Positions 34,952-43,367 of a stretch of DNA of 64,000 bases are shown here, in pieces. Under the pieces are notes generated by a model, which did not search any database, was not told where the DNA came from, and saw only the letters and a program-made list of their open reading frames with translations. Position 1 is the first letter of the stretch; every line of letters starts with the position of its first letter. The stretch is from CAVQBL01 sp963710715 (GTDB taxonomy: Bacteria > Pseudomonadota > Gammaproteobacteria > DSM-16500): the NCBI GenBank assembly GCA_963710715.1, contig CAVQBL010000018.1, forward strand, positions 186,001 through 250,000. The letters are read 5' to 3'. Position numbers and translations under genes: made by a program.

Positions 34952-36664
34952 TTATTGCTTACTATTAATTAACTCCCGCAGCTGTTGCTTTTCTTCAATG
35001 CTCAAGCCACTTTGGGCTCCTTTTGCCAGTAAGCATTCGATTACCTGTTCATTTGCCAATTTTTTTAAGCGCTTTATCGCTCCCAGAAACTCATTTTTTA
35101 TGCCGGCCTCTGAAACCATATGCTCTACTTGCGCCAGCTTTGCTAGGGTTTTTTCTTCATCCCGATTACGCCAGTGTTCCAGTAACATGCCGGTTGTGAT
35201 CTTTGGATTTTGCTGAATGAGGGCAAGCACTTCGGAAAAGAGTACAAAGCCGGGAATATCTAAGGATGGCATGGGCTCAGTTAAATACTGCGCCAGAGAG
35301 GGTTGTTGTAGCAAACACGTTAGGGCAAGCCGTAAAGTAGAAGGTGGACGGGCTTTAGATGTGCGCAGTGGTTTTTGCGAGCTTTTAGCGCGAGGTTGTA
35401 TTTGCCCAACATCAACGCGAGCTTTTTTGGCTAGTTCAGTGAACATCATTTGTTGAAAAATGCCTTCTGGTAGTTGCTTCAAAAAGTCCGTTGCTAGTTT
35501 TACAAAGCGAGCTCGGCCATCCATGCTGGTGATGTCAGCTTGTTGTGTAAGTGTCTGAAAAAAGAAATCTGCTATGGTAGATGCATTTTGCATGCGTTTT
35601 TCAAATGATTCTTTTCCTTCTTTACGTACCAGTGTGTCAGGGTCTTCACCTTCTGGTAAAAACATAAAGCGTACTTGTATCCCATCGTGCATTAACGGTA
35701 ATGTGACTTGCAGTGCGCGCCAAGCAGCGGTTCGGCCAGCGTTGTCACCATCAAAACAAAAAATAATTTCTGAGGTATAGCGGAATAAACGTTGTAAATG
35801 ATGTGTGGTGGTAGCAGTGCCTAATGTGGCGACGGCATAAGTGATGCCATGTTGAAAGAGTGCAATCACATCCATATAACCTTCAACAATGAGTGCGCGT
35901 GTCAATTGTCGATTGGCTTGTAATGATTGATATAAGCCATACAACTCATGGCCTTTTTGAAAAACCGGCGTTTCTGGAGAATTTAAATATTTAGGTTCGC
36001 CTTTATCAATAATGCGCCCACCAAAACCAACAACACGACCCCGTCTATCGAGAATGGGAAATAGGATGCGTTCGCGAAAGCGATCATAAAAACCGCCATC
36101 ATCTTTTTTAATTAACATACCGGCGGCTAGTAATTGCTGTTTCAATTGTGGAGTTTTCCCAAAGTTTTGTAGTATCAAATCCCAACCCGATGGCGCAAAT
36201 CCCAGTGCAAAATCTTTAGCAATAACGCCAGAAAGGCCACGTTTTTTAAGATAATCAATGGCGCTGGAGTGTTGTCGTAATTGGGTTTGGTAAAATTTCA
36301 TGATATCGCCAAGTATTTGGTAAAGAGCTGAGTGTGACTCTGTTTTTGTCGCTGGACGCGATTGATGTGGAATCTCTATGCCTACTTGTTTGGCTAATGC
36401 TTCGATTGCTTCCGGGAATTCTAAACGATCATACTGCATTAAAAAATCAATGGCATTGCCATGTGCGCCGCAACCAAAGCAATAATAAAATTGTTTGCTT
36501 TGACTGACAGAAAAAGAAGGCGATTTTTCATTATGGAATGGGCAGCAGGCAAAATAATTACTGCCGGATTTTTTTCGTAATGTGACGCGGCTATCAATGA
36601 GATCAACGAGCTCAACTCGATTTAACAGTTGGTCGATAAAATCTCTTGGAATAGTGCCGCTCAT
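34952..36664 (-). CDS. dnaG: DNA primase
   Basis: A 570-residue protein that makes RNA primers for lagging-strand and origin synthesis with the DnaB helicase. The N-terminal CHC2 zinc finger is intact (YFACCPFHNEKSPSFSVSQS, FYYCFGCGAHGN). The catalytic core follows (RILFPILDRRGRVVGFGGRI), then the Toprim domain with ALIVEGYMDVIALFQHG and IIFCFDGDNAGRTAAWRAL, which carry the metal-binding glutamate and DxD. The C-terminal helicase-interaction domain is present (LAKLAQVEHMVSEAG). Length fits the family. The start overlaps the yqeY stop by four bases, so translation is coupled. Confidence 0.95.
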   Translation of the reverse strand: MSGTIPRDFIDQLLNRVELVDLIDSRVTLRKKSGSNYFACCPFHNEKSPSFSVSQSKQFYYCFGCGAHGNAIDFLMQYDRLEFPEAIEALAKQVGIEIPHQSRPATKTESHSALYQILGDIMKFYQTQLRQHSSAIDYLKKRGLSGVIAKDFALGFAPSGWDLILQNFGKTPQLKQQLLAAGMLIKKDDGGFYDRFRERILFPILDRRGRVVGFGGRIIDKGEPKYLNSPETPVFQKGHELYGLYQSLQANRQLTRALIVEGYMDVIALFQHGITYAVATLGTATTTHHLQRLFRYTSEIIFCFDGDNAGRTAAWRALQVTLPLMHDGIQVRFMFLPEGEDPDTLVRKEGKESFEKRMQNASTIADFFFQTLTQQADITSMDGRARFVKLATDFLKQLPEGIFQQMMFTELAKKARVDVGQIQPRAKSSQKPLRTSKARPPSTLRLALTCLLQQPSLAQYLTEPMPSLDIPGFVLFSEVLALIQQNPKITTGMLLEHWRNRDEEKTLAKLAQVEHMVSEAGIKNEFLGAIKRLKKLANEQVIECLLAKGAQSGLSIEEKQQLRELINSKQ

Positions 36665-37125
36665 TCAGTTGACAGGCGTTCTTTCACTTTTGCACTGACG
36701 AGAGCAACGTCTGCACGACCTTGGATTTTGGGTTTTAATGCGCCCATTACTTTGCCCATATCGCGAGCGGAAGTAGCGCCAGTTTGTTTAATTGTTGTTT
36801 CAATGAGAGCATTGATTTCTGCTGCTGAAAGCTGGGCTGGGAGATATTGCTGAATAATTTTAATTTCATCCATCTCTTTTTGCGCGAGATCAGGGCGATT
36901 ACCGGATTCATATTGTGTAATAGATTCGCGGCGTTGTTTGAGCATTTTATCTAAAATTGTAATGACATGTTCATCCGCTAGCTCGATACGTTCATCGACT
37001 TCGCGTTGCTTCAGGGCTGCCAGTATTAAGCGAATGGTTGCTAGGCGCTCTTTATCGTGACTGCGCATAGCCGTTTTCATGTCTTCTTGAATTTGTCCCT
37101 TAATCGCTGAAGCTGTCATTGGCAT
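36661..37125 (-). CDS. yqeY: GatB/YqeY domain protein
   Basis: A 154-residue stand-alone YqeY protein, similar to the tail domain of GatB that contacts tRNA in the amidotransferase complex; its role alone is unsettled. Typical text is seen: KTAMRSHDKERLATIRLILA, RESITQYESGNRPDLAQKEM, QQYLPAQLSAAEINALIE and ARDMGKVMGALKPKIQGRAD. It lies between rpsU and dnaG, the standard place in many gammaproteobacteria. It overlaps dnaG (ATGA) and is 16 bp from rpsU, so it shares the operon. Confidence 0.92.
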   Translation of the reverse strand: MPMTASAIKGQIQEDMKTAMRSHDKERLATIRLILAALKQREVDERIELADEHVITILDKMLKQRRESITQYESGNRPDLAQKEMDEIKIIQQYLPAQLSAAEINALIETTIKQTGATSARDMGKVMGALKPKIQGRADVALVSAKVKERLSTE

Positions 37126-37141
37126 TACTCTTTAGTTTAGG

Positions 37142-37363
37142 TTATTTGCGCTTATCGCGTTCCAAAGAGGTCTGTTCACGCAATAGCTTTTTTTGATAAC
37201 GTTTAACTGCGGATGCTTTTTTACGTTTACGCTTCCAGGTGGGTTTTTCAAAGTATTCATGGCGTCTTAAGTCTGCAAGAATACTGGCTTTTTCGCAAAG
37301 GCGCTTAAAGCGGCGTAAGCTTACTTCAAAGTTTTCGTTTTCTTTAACACGTACAGTTGGCAT
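37142..37363 (-). CDS. rpsU: 30S ribosomal protein S21
   Basis: A 73-residue basic protein: MPTVRVKENENFEVSLRRFK, CEKASILADLRRHEYFEKPT, then a lysine/arginine tail. S21 binds near the 3' end of 16S rRNA and helps mRNA pairing. The ATG at 37363 is chosen as the conserved start; an in-frame GTG nine bases upstream is discarded. A GGAGT site lies 12 bases before the ATG. First gene of the macromolecular-synthesis operon. Confidence 0.95.
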   Translation of the reverse strand: MPTVRVKENENFEVSLRRFKRLCEKASILADLRRHEYFEKPTWKRKRKKASAVKRYQKKLLREQTSLERDKRK

Positions 37364-37454
37364 AAATAACACTTTACTCCGTCAATAAGGTTATGAAGAA
37401 TGGCAATTCTAATAGCTAATTAAGAGAAATGCAAAGAAACTTCGTGTCTGGTTA

Positions 37455-37614
37455 TGATTAAAACTGCTATGGTTTTCGATAAAGCATGAATGACTGGGGG
37501 CCTGCCATTGGATGTTTCACGTTTTCGTGCTCGCAAAGAGCGCTGTGCGCGAAAAGTGAGAACATCCAATGCCACCCCGTCATTTTATATCGAAAAACCA
37601 AGCAGTTTTAATCA
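37455..37614. repeat. 160-bp palindromic element with 14-bp perfect terminal inverted repeats
   Basis: TGATTAAAACTGCT (37455-37468) is matched by AGCAGTTTTAATCA (37601-37614). Further paired blocks lie inside: GGTTTTCGAT with ATCGAAAAACC, and CATTGGATGTT with AACATCCAATG, around a GC-rich loop. The whole would fold into one long imperfect hairpin. It fills the gap between divergent rpsU and tsaD, so it must contain or border both promoters. It resembles a MITE or a REP-like element; no target duplication is evident. Confidence 0.75.
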
Positions 37615-37641
37615 ATTTTTAATATTAAAATGAGTATGACT

Positions 37642-38649
37642 ATGCGTGTTTTAGGTATTGAAACATCCTGCGATGAAACGGGTGTTGCGGTTTATGACTC
37701 TGAAAAGGGTTTGTTGGCACATGCCTTGCATAGTCAGATTGCGGTGCATATGGAATACGGTGGGGTGGTGCCTGAGCTTGCCTCTCGAGATCATGTGCGC
37801 AAAATTATTCCTTTAATTGAAGAAGTAATGGCAGAAGCAAAGCTGAGTGCAAAAGATATTGATGGGGTTGCTTATACAGCGGGTCCTGGGTTGATTGGTG
37901 CATTATTAGTTGGGGCAACGTTAGGTCGTAGTCTTGGTTTTGCTTGGAATGTGCCAACTGTTGGTGTGCATCATATGGAAGGTCATTTGTTAGCGCCTAT
38001 GTTGGAGCCTGATCCACCAAAATTTCCATTTATTGCCTTGCTAGTATCAGGAGGGCATACGCAATTAGTTAAAGTTGAGCGCATGGGTCATTATGAAATA
38101 TTAGGTGAGTCAGTCGATGATGCTGTGGGTGAAGCGTTTGATAAAACGGCTCGATTACTCGGTTTAGGTTATTGTGGAGGGGCGGCATTAGCGGCTTTGG
38201 CTGATAAAGGTGATCCTAAGCGGTTTCATTTTCCTCGTCCCATGGTGGATAGGCCAGGATTAGATTTTAGTTTTAGTGGTTTGAAAACATTTGCAGCCAA
38301 TACCATCGCAGCGAATTCTTTGGATGAGCAAACTAGAGCAGATATTGCACGTGCATTCCAAGATGCGGTGATTGATACATTATTAATTAAGTGCCGCCGT
38401 GCTTTACGCGCAACAGGATGGAAAAAATTCGTTGTTGCAGGTGGTGTAGGTGCGAATCGAATGTTACGCCAGGCGCTACACAGTATGGTTGCCGAAGAAG
38501 GGGGTAGCGTGTATTTTCCCCGACAAGAATTTTGTACGGACAATGGCGCAATGATTGCTTATGTCGGTTGTCAGCGATTGTTGGCAGGGGAGTATAATGA
38601 TTTGGAAGTGCAAGTTTATCCGCGGTGGTCGTTGGATAATCTAAGATAA
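37642..38649 (+). CDS. tsaD: tRNA N6-threonylcarbamoyladenosine transferase TsaD
   Basis: TsaD transfers the threonylcarbamoyl group to A37 of ANN-decoding tRNAs, working with TsaB, TsaE and TsaC. The family start MRVLGIETSCDETG sets the ATG at 37642; an in-frame ATG at 37630 is possible. The iron-binding HMEGH motif (VGVHHMEGHLLAP), the ASKHA phosphate loops (ALLVSGGHTQLV, SFSGLKTFA) and VVAGGVGANRMLRQAL are present. About 335 residues, as in Escherichia coli. It diverges from rpsU, the usual arrangement. Its partner tsaE is at 43368. Confidence 0.95.
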   Translation: MRVLGIETSCDETGVAVYDSEKGLLAHALHSQIAVHMEYGGVVPELASRDHVRKIIPLIEEVMAEAKLSAKDIDGVAYTAGPGLIGALLVGATLGRSLGFAWNVPTVGVHHMEGHLLAPMLEPDPPKFPFIALLVSGGHTQLVKVERMGHYEILGESVDDAVGEAFDKTARLLGLGYCGGAALAALADKGDPKRFHFPRPMVDRPGLDFSFSGLKTFAANTIAANSLDEQTRADIARAFQDAVIDTLLIKCRRALRATGWKKFVVAGGVGANRMLRQALHSMVAEEGGSVYFPRQEFCTDNGAMIAYVGCQRLLAGEYNDLEVQVYPRWSLDNLR

Positions 38650-38776
38650 ATGAAGTATTAATTATATACCCATCTTTTCATCAAATTTAGTTAGTTATCA
38701 ATTCACACATCTTGTCTCAAAGTAAACAGCCAGTTTTTCTAATAAAAGACCTAAGCGACTGTATTTTTAAAATTTA

Positions 38777-38804
38777 TTGAAAAACTAACACTAAGTGTTA
38801 TAAT
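38777..38804 (+). promoter_or_regulatory. Promoter with overlapping palindromic operator
   Basis: TTGAAA (38777-38782), a 16-base spacer and TATAAT (38799-38804) form a good sigma-70 promoter 13 bp before the toxin gene. The perfect palindrome TAACACT-A-AGTGTTA (38786-38800) covers the spacer and the start of the -10 box. This is the expected operator for autoregulation by the downstream XRE antitoxin. Confidence 0.7.
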
Positions 38805-38816
38805 GAGGGAGTAGAA

Positions 38817-39182
38817 ATGCGTATTTTTAAGCATAGAAGTTTTCATCAATGGGCTATGTCAGAAGGGATAACAGACAGCATCTTAAAGCACGCCATTGAA
38901 GAAATGGAGAAGGGACTGTATGAAGGAAATCTTGGAAGCGGTCTTTATAAAAAACGGATAGCTTTACGAGGGAAGGGGAAAAGTGGTGGTTACCGAACTC
39001 TCGTAGCATTTAGAGTGGGAAAACGCGCTTTTTTCGTATACGGATTTGCAAAAAATGCTCGTGCTAATATAGATGAGAGAGAAGAAAAAATTTACCGACA
39101 GCTTGCAAAAGATTTTCTCAGCGTAGATGAAGAATCAATTAGAGAGATGATAAAAAATGCCAGATTATTTGAGGTGAAATGA
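38817..39182 (+). CDS. RelE/HigB-like toxin
   Basis: A 121-residue protein of the RelE-superfamily group often annotated as phage-derived Gp49/DUF1044-like toxin: IFKHRSFHQWAMSEGITDSI, LYEGNLGSGLYKKRIALRGK, GGYRTLVAFRVGKRAFFVYG, FAKNARANIDEREE. Basic residues spread over the beta sheet would contact ribosome-bound mRNA in this superfamily. It is followed after one base by an XRE antitoxin, so the order is toxin first, as in HigBA systems. GAGGGA supplies the ribosome binding site. A self-contained accessory module between tsaD and plsY. Confidence 0.85.
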   Translation: MRIFKHRSFHQWAMSEGITDSILKHAIEEMEKGLYEGNLGSGLYKKRIALRGKGKSGGYRTLVAFRVGKRAFFVYGFAKNARANIDEREEKIYRQLAKDFLSVDEESIREMIKNARLFEVK

Positions 39183-39183
39183 T

Positions 39184-39495
39184 ATGAAGAAAAGTTTACT
39201 TGAAGTTGCGCACGAAATGGCTACTGATCTATATGAGGCAGAAGTAATTGATGCAATAACAATGCGAGAATATGAATCTATTTGTATTCCTCCAGTTCAT
39301 GAATTAAGTCCTCGTGAAATTAAACGTATTCGTTTACATGAGAAAGTTAGTCAGGCAATTTTTGCAAAATATTTAAATACAAGTGTATCGACAGTGCGTC
39401 AATGGGAGCAGGGGGGGAAACATCCCAGGGGTACCTCACTTAGATTGCTTAATCTTATTGCGACAAAAGGTCTTGGAGTTCTTTCTGTCACATAA
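39184..39495 (+). CDS. XRE-family antitoxin (HigA-like)
   Basis: A 103-residue protein. The C-terminal half is a helix-turn-helix: LSPREIKRIRLHEKVSQAIF, AKYLNTSVSTVRQWEQGGKH. The N-terminal half (SLLEVAHEMATDLYEAEVID) would bind the toxin. The gene starts just after the toxin stop (TGATATG), so expression is coupled. The palindrome at 38786-38800 is its likely binding site. The same HTH style occurs in the orphan protein at 40991. Confidence 0.85.
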   Translation: MKKSLLEVAHEMATDLYEAEVIDAITMREYESICIPPVHELSPREIKRIRLHEKVSQAIFAKYLNTSVSTVRQWEQGGKHPRGTSLRLLNLIATKGLGVLSVT

Positions 39496-39507
39496 ACATT
39501 GCAAAGA

Positions 39508-40110
39508 CTATTTCTTTTCCCCGATTTTATCCTCTGTTCCCGCAAGCAAATTATGAATATTGCTACGATGTCGATAAATTAAAAGAATGCTAATAGCACA
39601 TGCGGTAATCGTGTAATCCCAGTTGGTAAAATACCATGTATAAATAGGTGCAAGTAACGCAGTAATCAAAGCCGCTAAAGAAGAGTATCTAAAAATAAGT
39701 GCCACCATTAGCCAGGTTGCAACCATTGCAAGCCCAACAGGCCAAGAGAGTGCTGCCATACAACCAAATGCAGTTGCGACTCCCTTACCACCTTGAAAAC
39801 CGAAAAAGATAGGATATAAATGGCCGAAGAAAGCTGCGAATGCAACTAAACTTAAGCTCAATGTATCCAATCCATACCATTTTGCAGCGAGTACAGGGAC
39901 TACTCCTTTTAACACATCTCCTAATAAAGTGATAACAGCTGCTTTTTTCCCTCCAATACGTAATACATTGGTTGCCCCCGGATTTTTTGACCCTTGCGTG
40001 CGTGGATCGGGAAGCCGCATGATTTTGCAGACCACGATAGCACTGGAAATAGAGCCGATTAAATAAGAAATAATTACTGCAATCACTGTATCTAGATGAA
40101 AGTATGACAT
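39508..40110 (-). CDS. plsY: Glycerol-3-phosphate acyltransferase PlsY
   Basis: A 200-residue inner-membrane enzyme that acylates glycerol-3-phosphate from acyl-phosphate, the first step of phospholipid synthesis. It has about five to seven hydrophobic segments and the three PlsY motifs: LIGSISSAIVVCKIMRLPDP with GSKNPGATNVLRIGGKK, then GHLYPIFFGFQGGKGVATAF, and the last loop. Length fits. It is convergent with the toxin-antitoxin operon with only a 12-bp gap. Confidence 0.95.
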   Translation of the reverse strand: MSYFHLDTVIAVIISYLIGSISSAIVVCKIMRLPDPRTQGSKNPGATNVLRIGGKKAAVITLLGDVLKGVVPVLAAKWYGLDTLSLSLVAFAAFFGHLYPIFFGFQGGKGVATAFGCMAALSWPVGLAMVATWLMVALIFRYSSLAALITALLAPIYTWYFTNWDYTITACAISILLIYRHRSNIHNLLAGTEDKIGEKK

Positions 40111-40247
40111 GGTCTTTAATAATTATCCTAGTTGTGAATTTTTTGTGTAGGGTAATGATATCAAGCTCTGATCGAATCTACAAAATATCAATATAGCTCT
40201 TCAGATTCTATGCTAAAATATCGTATGATTCTGCTGAGGCAAAATAA

Positions 40248-40808
40248 ATGGCTGCTAACTCAAGTAATTTAATCTGGATAGATTTAGAAATGACGGGTCT
40301 TAACCCAGAAAAAGACCGTATCATTGAAATAGCCACGGTGGTGACGGATTCGCAGCTGAATGTAATTGCTGAAGGTCCGGTATTTGCTATTCATCAACCG
40401 ACTGAATTATTGCAAGGGATGGATTCTTGGAATACCAAACAACATAACTCTTCCGGTTTAGTTGCTCGAGTGAAAGCGAGTACTGTCACAGAAGCGGAAG
40501 CAGAAGCAAAAACGCTTGAGTTTTTGCAAAAATATGTGGCTGAAGGTAAATCGCCGATGTGTGGAAATAGCGTGCACCAAGATCGTCGCTTCTTAGTGCG
40601 TTATATGCCAATGCTTGAAAAATATTTTCATTATCGCTTGCTGGATGTAAGTACGCTCAAAGAATTAGCTCAGCGTTGGGCGCCACAAATTTATGCCGGT
40701 TTACAAAAAGAATCCAAGCATCTGGCTTTGGCAGATATTCAAGAATCGATTGAAGAATTGAAATATTATCGGTCGCGGTTATTTAATCCAGATCTTTTTC
40801 CTGAGTAA
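40248..40808 (+). CDS. orn: Oligoribonuclease
   Basis: A 186-residue 3'-5' exoribonuclease that degrades 2-5-nt RNAs, including pGpG from cyclic-di-GMP breakdown. DEDDh motifs are present: LIWIDLEMTGLNPEKDRIIE (D and E), SPMCGNSVHQDRRFLVRYMP (D), and SKHLALADIQESIEELKYYR (H and D). The start follows GAGGCAAAATAA. Divergent from plsY across 137 bp. Confidence 0.95.
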   Translation: MAANSSNLIWIDLEMTGLNPEKDRIIEIATVVTDSQLNVIAEGPVFAIHQPTELLQGMDSWNTKQHNSSGLVARVKASTVTEAEAEAKTLEFLQKYVAEGKSPMCGNSVHQDRRFLVRYMPMLEKYFHYRLLDVSTLKELAQRWAPQIYAGLQKESKHLALADIQESIEELKYYRSRLFNPDLFPE

Positions 40809-40877
40809 TTCTGTTGTTCTAGTGTCTATTCGATGCATTTTTCTTGGTGTAATTCATTTTTTATGTATTAGCAAACA

Positions 40878-40906
40878 TTGACAGAGATGCTCCAATGGAG
40901 CATAAT
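40878..40906 (+). promoter_or_regulatory. Promoter with palindromic operator for the orphan XRE gene
   Basis: TTGACA (40878-40883), a 17-base spacer and CATAAT (40901-40906) form a sigma-70 promoter. ATGCTCCA-A-TGGAGCAT (40887-40903) is a perfect palindrome lying between and onto the boxes. The layout matches an autorepressed HTH gene. Confidence 0.65.
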
Positions 40907-40990
40907 TAACGATATGGATAAAATGATAACAATTGTAGAATTTCCCGCATTTCAATCGCAGATTGGAGTGTAAGAAAGTGAGGTACAAAC

Positions 40991-41398
40991 ATGAACACTA
41001 AGCGCGATGTCGGTGATGAAATCATTAAGAGCATGCAAGAAGCTGTTGACTATATGCGTGGTAAAAAAACTCGTGCTGTTACGCATAAAGTCAAAATACC
41101 AGATAAAATTAACGTGAAATCAATTAGGATGAGTCTAAGATTGTCTCGTCTTGCATTTGCAAATCGTTTTGGCTTTAGCTCGCGTACTTTACAGCATTGG
41201 GAGCAGGGTAACAGACGTCCTCAGGGTGCTGCACGAGTTCTTCTTTTGTTATTGCAACGAGACCCCGAAACAATTGAAAATATTTTGAATCCTGAACTGA
41301 AATCTCAGTCCATAAAGTATTACGAGACTTCAAATAGGCGAGTAGCTTCGTCATATAAAGTGATGGAGAAAAAAAAGAGCTATAAAACTAAAAAATAG
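40991..41398 (+). CDS. Orphan XRE-family regulator (antitoxin-like)
   Basis: A 135-residue protein. HTH region: INVKSIRMSLRLSRLAFANR followed by FGFSSRTLQHWEQGNRRPQG, the style of HigA/MqsA-type antitoxins. The N-terminal 40 residues could hold a toxin-binding segment; the C-terminal 40 residues are basic and low-complexity (KVMEKKKSYKTKK). No toxin gene is found on either side, so it is an orphan or has taken on another regulatory job. The stop overlaps queG, which runs the other way, by 11 bases. Confidence 0.8.
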   Translation: MNTKRDVGDEIIKSMQEAVDYMRGKKTRAVTHKVKIPDKINVKSIRMSLRLSRLAFANRFGFSSRTLQHWEQGNRRPQGAARVLLLLLQRDPETIENILNPELKSQSIKYYETSNRRVASSYKVMEKKKSYKTKK

Positions 41399-42458
41399 AC
41401 TTGTTTGCTTGTTGCTCTAATGCCCACTCAACATGTTCTCTCACTAAAGCAGAAGGATGGTGCGCTTTACTTTGTAATGCATGAGCAATCTTTTCATTGC
41501 GAGGTGCATTGCCTAATGCAACAGCAATATTTCTTAACCAACATTCATAACCAATACGCCGAATTGCTGATCCTTCGGTTTTACGTAAAAATTCTTCTTC
41601 TGACCAAGAAAATAATTCGATAAGATCCGGCGTTGCTAAACCATGCCGGGGGTGAAAATCTTTTTCGTCTGTGGGTTTCGCAAATCGATTCCAAGGGCAA
41701 ACTAATTGGCAATCATCACAACCATAAATGCGATTACCCATTAAGGGGCGCAGTTCTACTGGAATAGCTTCGCGCAATTCAATAGTCAGATACGAAATGC
41801 AACGTCTGGCATCCAATTGATACGGGCCCACAATGGCTTGAGTAGGGCAAATATCAATGCATGCGCTGCATGTGCCGCAGTGATTTTTAACTGGCTCATC
41901 AATAGGTAAAGGCAAATCAGTATAAATTTCTCCAAGAAAAAACCAGGACCCTGCTTGGCGATTTAATAAATTGGTGTGTTTGCCAATCCAACCCAGGCCC
42001 GCTTTTTCTGCTAAGGGTTTCTCCAATACAGGGGCGCTGTCTGCAAAAGCACGATAGCCAAATTTGCCTATATTTTCTGTTACTTTTTCCGCAAGCGTAT
42101 TTAAACGTTTGCGAATGAGTTTGTGATAATCACGACCTAGTGCGTAACGTGAAATATAACCTAGGTATTGATTTTGTAATACTTTAGTAATATTGGAATC
42201 AGGGGGTAAATAATCCATGCGAGCAGAGATAACGCGAATTGTCTCGGGAACGAGTTCATGGGGGCGATAACGTTTACTACCATGCGTTTTCATATAATGC
42301 ATTTCGCCATGGAAGTTTTTTTCCAGCCAAGTTTTAAAGGGAGTTTCATGTTGACTCAGATCGGTATCGGTAATGCCAATTTGTTGGAATCCTAGTTCTC
42401 TACCCCAGCATTTAATGTCATTGGCAAGTTGGTGGTAATCAATATTGGTGTTGTTCAT
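41388..42458 (-). CDS. queG: Epoxyqueuosine reductase
   Basis: A 356-residue cobalamin-dependent iron-sulfur enzyme that reduces epoxyqueuosine to queuosine in tRNA. Two 4Fe-4S clusters are encoded by CGTCSACIDICPTQAI and GCDDCQLVCPWN. The catalytic and cobalamin-binding N-terminal half reads LEKNFHGEMHYMKTHGSKRY and FADSAPVLEKPLAEKAGLGW. A C-terminal HEAT-like part (GYECWLRNIAVALGNA) binds tRNA. Length and order fit the family. It is divergent from nnrD, its usual neighbour in many proteobacteria. Confidence 0.95.
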   Translation of the reverse strand: MNNTNIDYHQLANDIKCWGRELGFQQIGITDTDLSQHETPFKTWLEKNFHGEMHYMKTHGSKRYRPHELVPETIRVISARMDYLPPDSNITKVLQNQYLGYISRYALGRDYHKLIRKRLNTLAEKVTENIGKFGYRAFADSAPVLEKPLAEKAGLGWIGKHTNLLNRQAGSWFFLGEIYTDLPLPIDEPVKNHCGTCSACIDICPTQAIVGPYQLDARRCISYLTIELREAIPVELRPLMGNRIYGCDDCQLVCPWNRFAKPTDEKDFHPRHGLATPDLIELFSWSEEEFLRKTEGSAIRRIGYECWLRNIAVALGNAPRNEKIAHALQSKAHHPSALVREHVEWALEQQANKSIF

Positions 42459-42490
42459 GAGGGAATTATATACTAAACCTTAGACTGTAG

Positions 42491-42520
42491 GGTGGACAAA
42501 GGCCTACGGCCGTGTCCACC
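42491..42520. repeat. Short REP-like hairpin
   Basis: GGTGGACA (42491-42498) and TGTCCACC (42513-42520) enclose a second pair, GGCC/GGCC, giving a 30-base GC-rich hairpin. It sits in the short gap between divergent queG and nnrD, upstream of the nnrD ribosome binding site (AAGGAA). Its role is unknown; it may be a REP-type repeat. Confidence 0.55.
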
Positions 42521-42539
42521 AAATAAGGAATTTATCATA

Positions 42540-43364
42540 ATGCATCCCGAGATTGAAAAACTGCAACTTAATCAATTTAAAGATTACCTCAAACCACGAC
42601 AGCGCGCCGCGCATAAAGGAGATTTTGGTCACGTATTAGTCGTGGGTGGAGATTATGGGTTCTCAGGTGCAGTGCGTTTAGCAGCAGAAGCCGCATTGCG
42701 TGTCGGTGCGGGGCTAGTCAGTGTAGCGACTCGACCTGAACATGCTCTTACTTTAAATGTAATGCGGCCTGAAATGATGTGTCATGGCATACGTACAATG
42801 AAAGAGTTTCAGGCGCTTTGTAAAAAAGCCACAGTCATTGTAATAGGCACTGGCATGGGTCGTTCAGCGTGGGCAAAACAACTCTTAGCAGCATCCATCA
42901 AAACAAAAAAACCATTAGTCGTTGATGCCGATGCGTTAAATTTATTAGCAGAAAAACCCACACACTATCCGAATTGGATTTTAACGCCACATCCTGGAGA
43001 AGCGGCGCGGCTATTAAAAACTACCACAGATGAAGTTCAACATGACCGTGTAACAGCAATTAGAAAACTACAAAATAAATATGCGGGTGTTTGCATATTG
43101 AAAGGCGCAGGCAGCTTGGTTTTAGGGCCCAATTCAACTATTACCATGTGTGATCAAGGGAATCCCGGTATGGCATCGGGTGGCATGGGTGATGTTTTGA
43201 GTGGTGTCATAGGCGGCTTAGTCGCACAACATATTCCACTGGATATCGCGGCGCAATTAGGTGTAGTAGTACATGCAGCAGCGGGTGATTTAGCTGCACG
43301 CGACGGTGAGCGTGGAATGCTTGCATTGGATTTGATGCCATATTTACGAAAGTTGGTAAATTAA
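42540..43364 (+). CDS. nnrD: ADP-dependent NAD(P)H-hydrate dehydratase
   Basis: A 274-residue ribokinase-fold repair enzyme that dehydrates damaged NAD(P)H hydrates using ADP. Signatures: GHVLVVGGDYGFSGAVRLAA, GAGLVSVATRPEH, DADALNLLAEKP, WILTPHPGEAARLL and GNPGMASGGMGDVLSGVIGG. The N-terminal NnrE epimerase domain of the usual YjeF fusion is absent, so this is a dehydratase-only protein. Start ATG 42540 follows AAGGAA; an in-frame upstream start would run through the hairpin. It is followed after three bases by tsaE. Confidence 0.92.
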   Translation: MHPEIEKLQLNQFKDYLKPRQRAAHKGDFGHVLVVGGDYGFSGAVRLAAEAALRVGAGLVSVATRPEHALTLNVMRPEMMCHGIRTMKEFQALCKKATVIVIGTGMGRSAWAKQLLAASIKTKKPLVVDADALNLLAEKPTHYPNWILTPHPGEAARLLKTTTDEVQHDRVTAIRKLQNKYAGVCILKGAGSLVLGPNSTITMCDQGNPGMASGGMGDVLSGVIGGLVAQHIPLDIAAQLGVVVHAAAGDLAARDGERGMLALDLMPYLRKLVN

Positions 43365-43367
43365 AGA

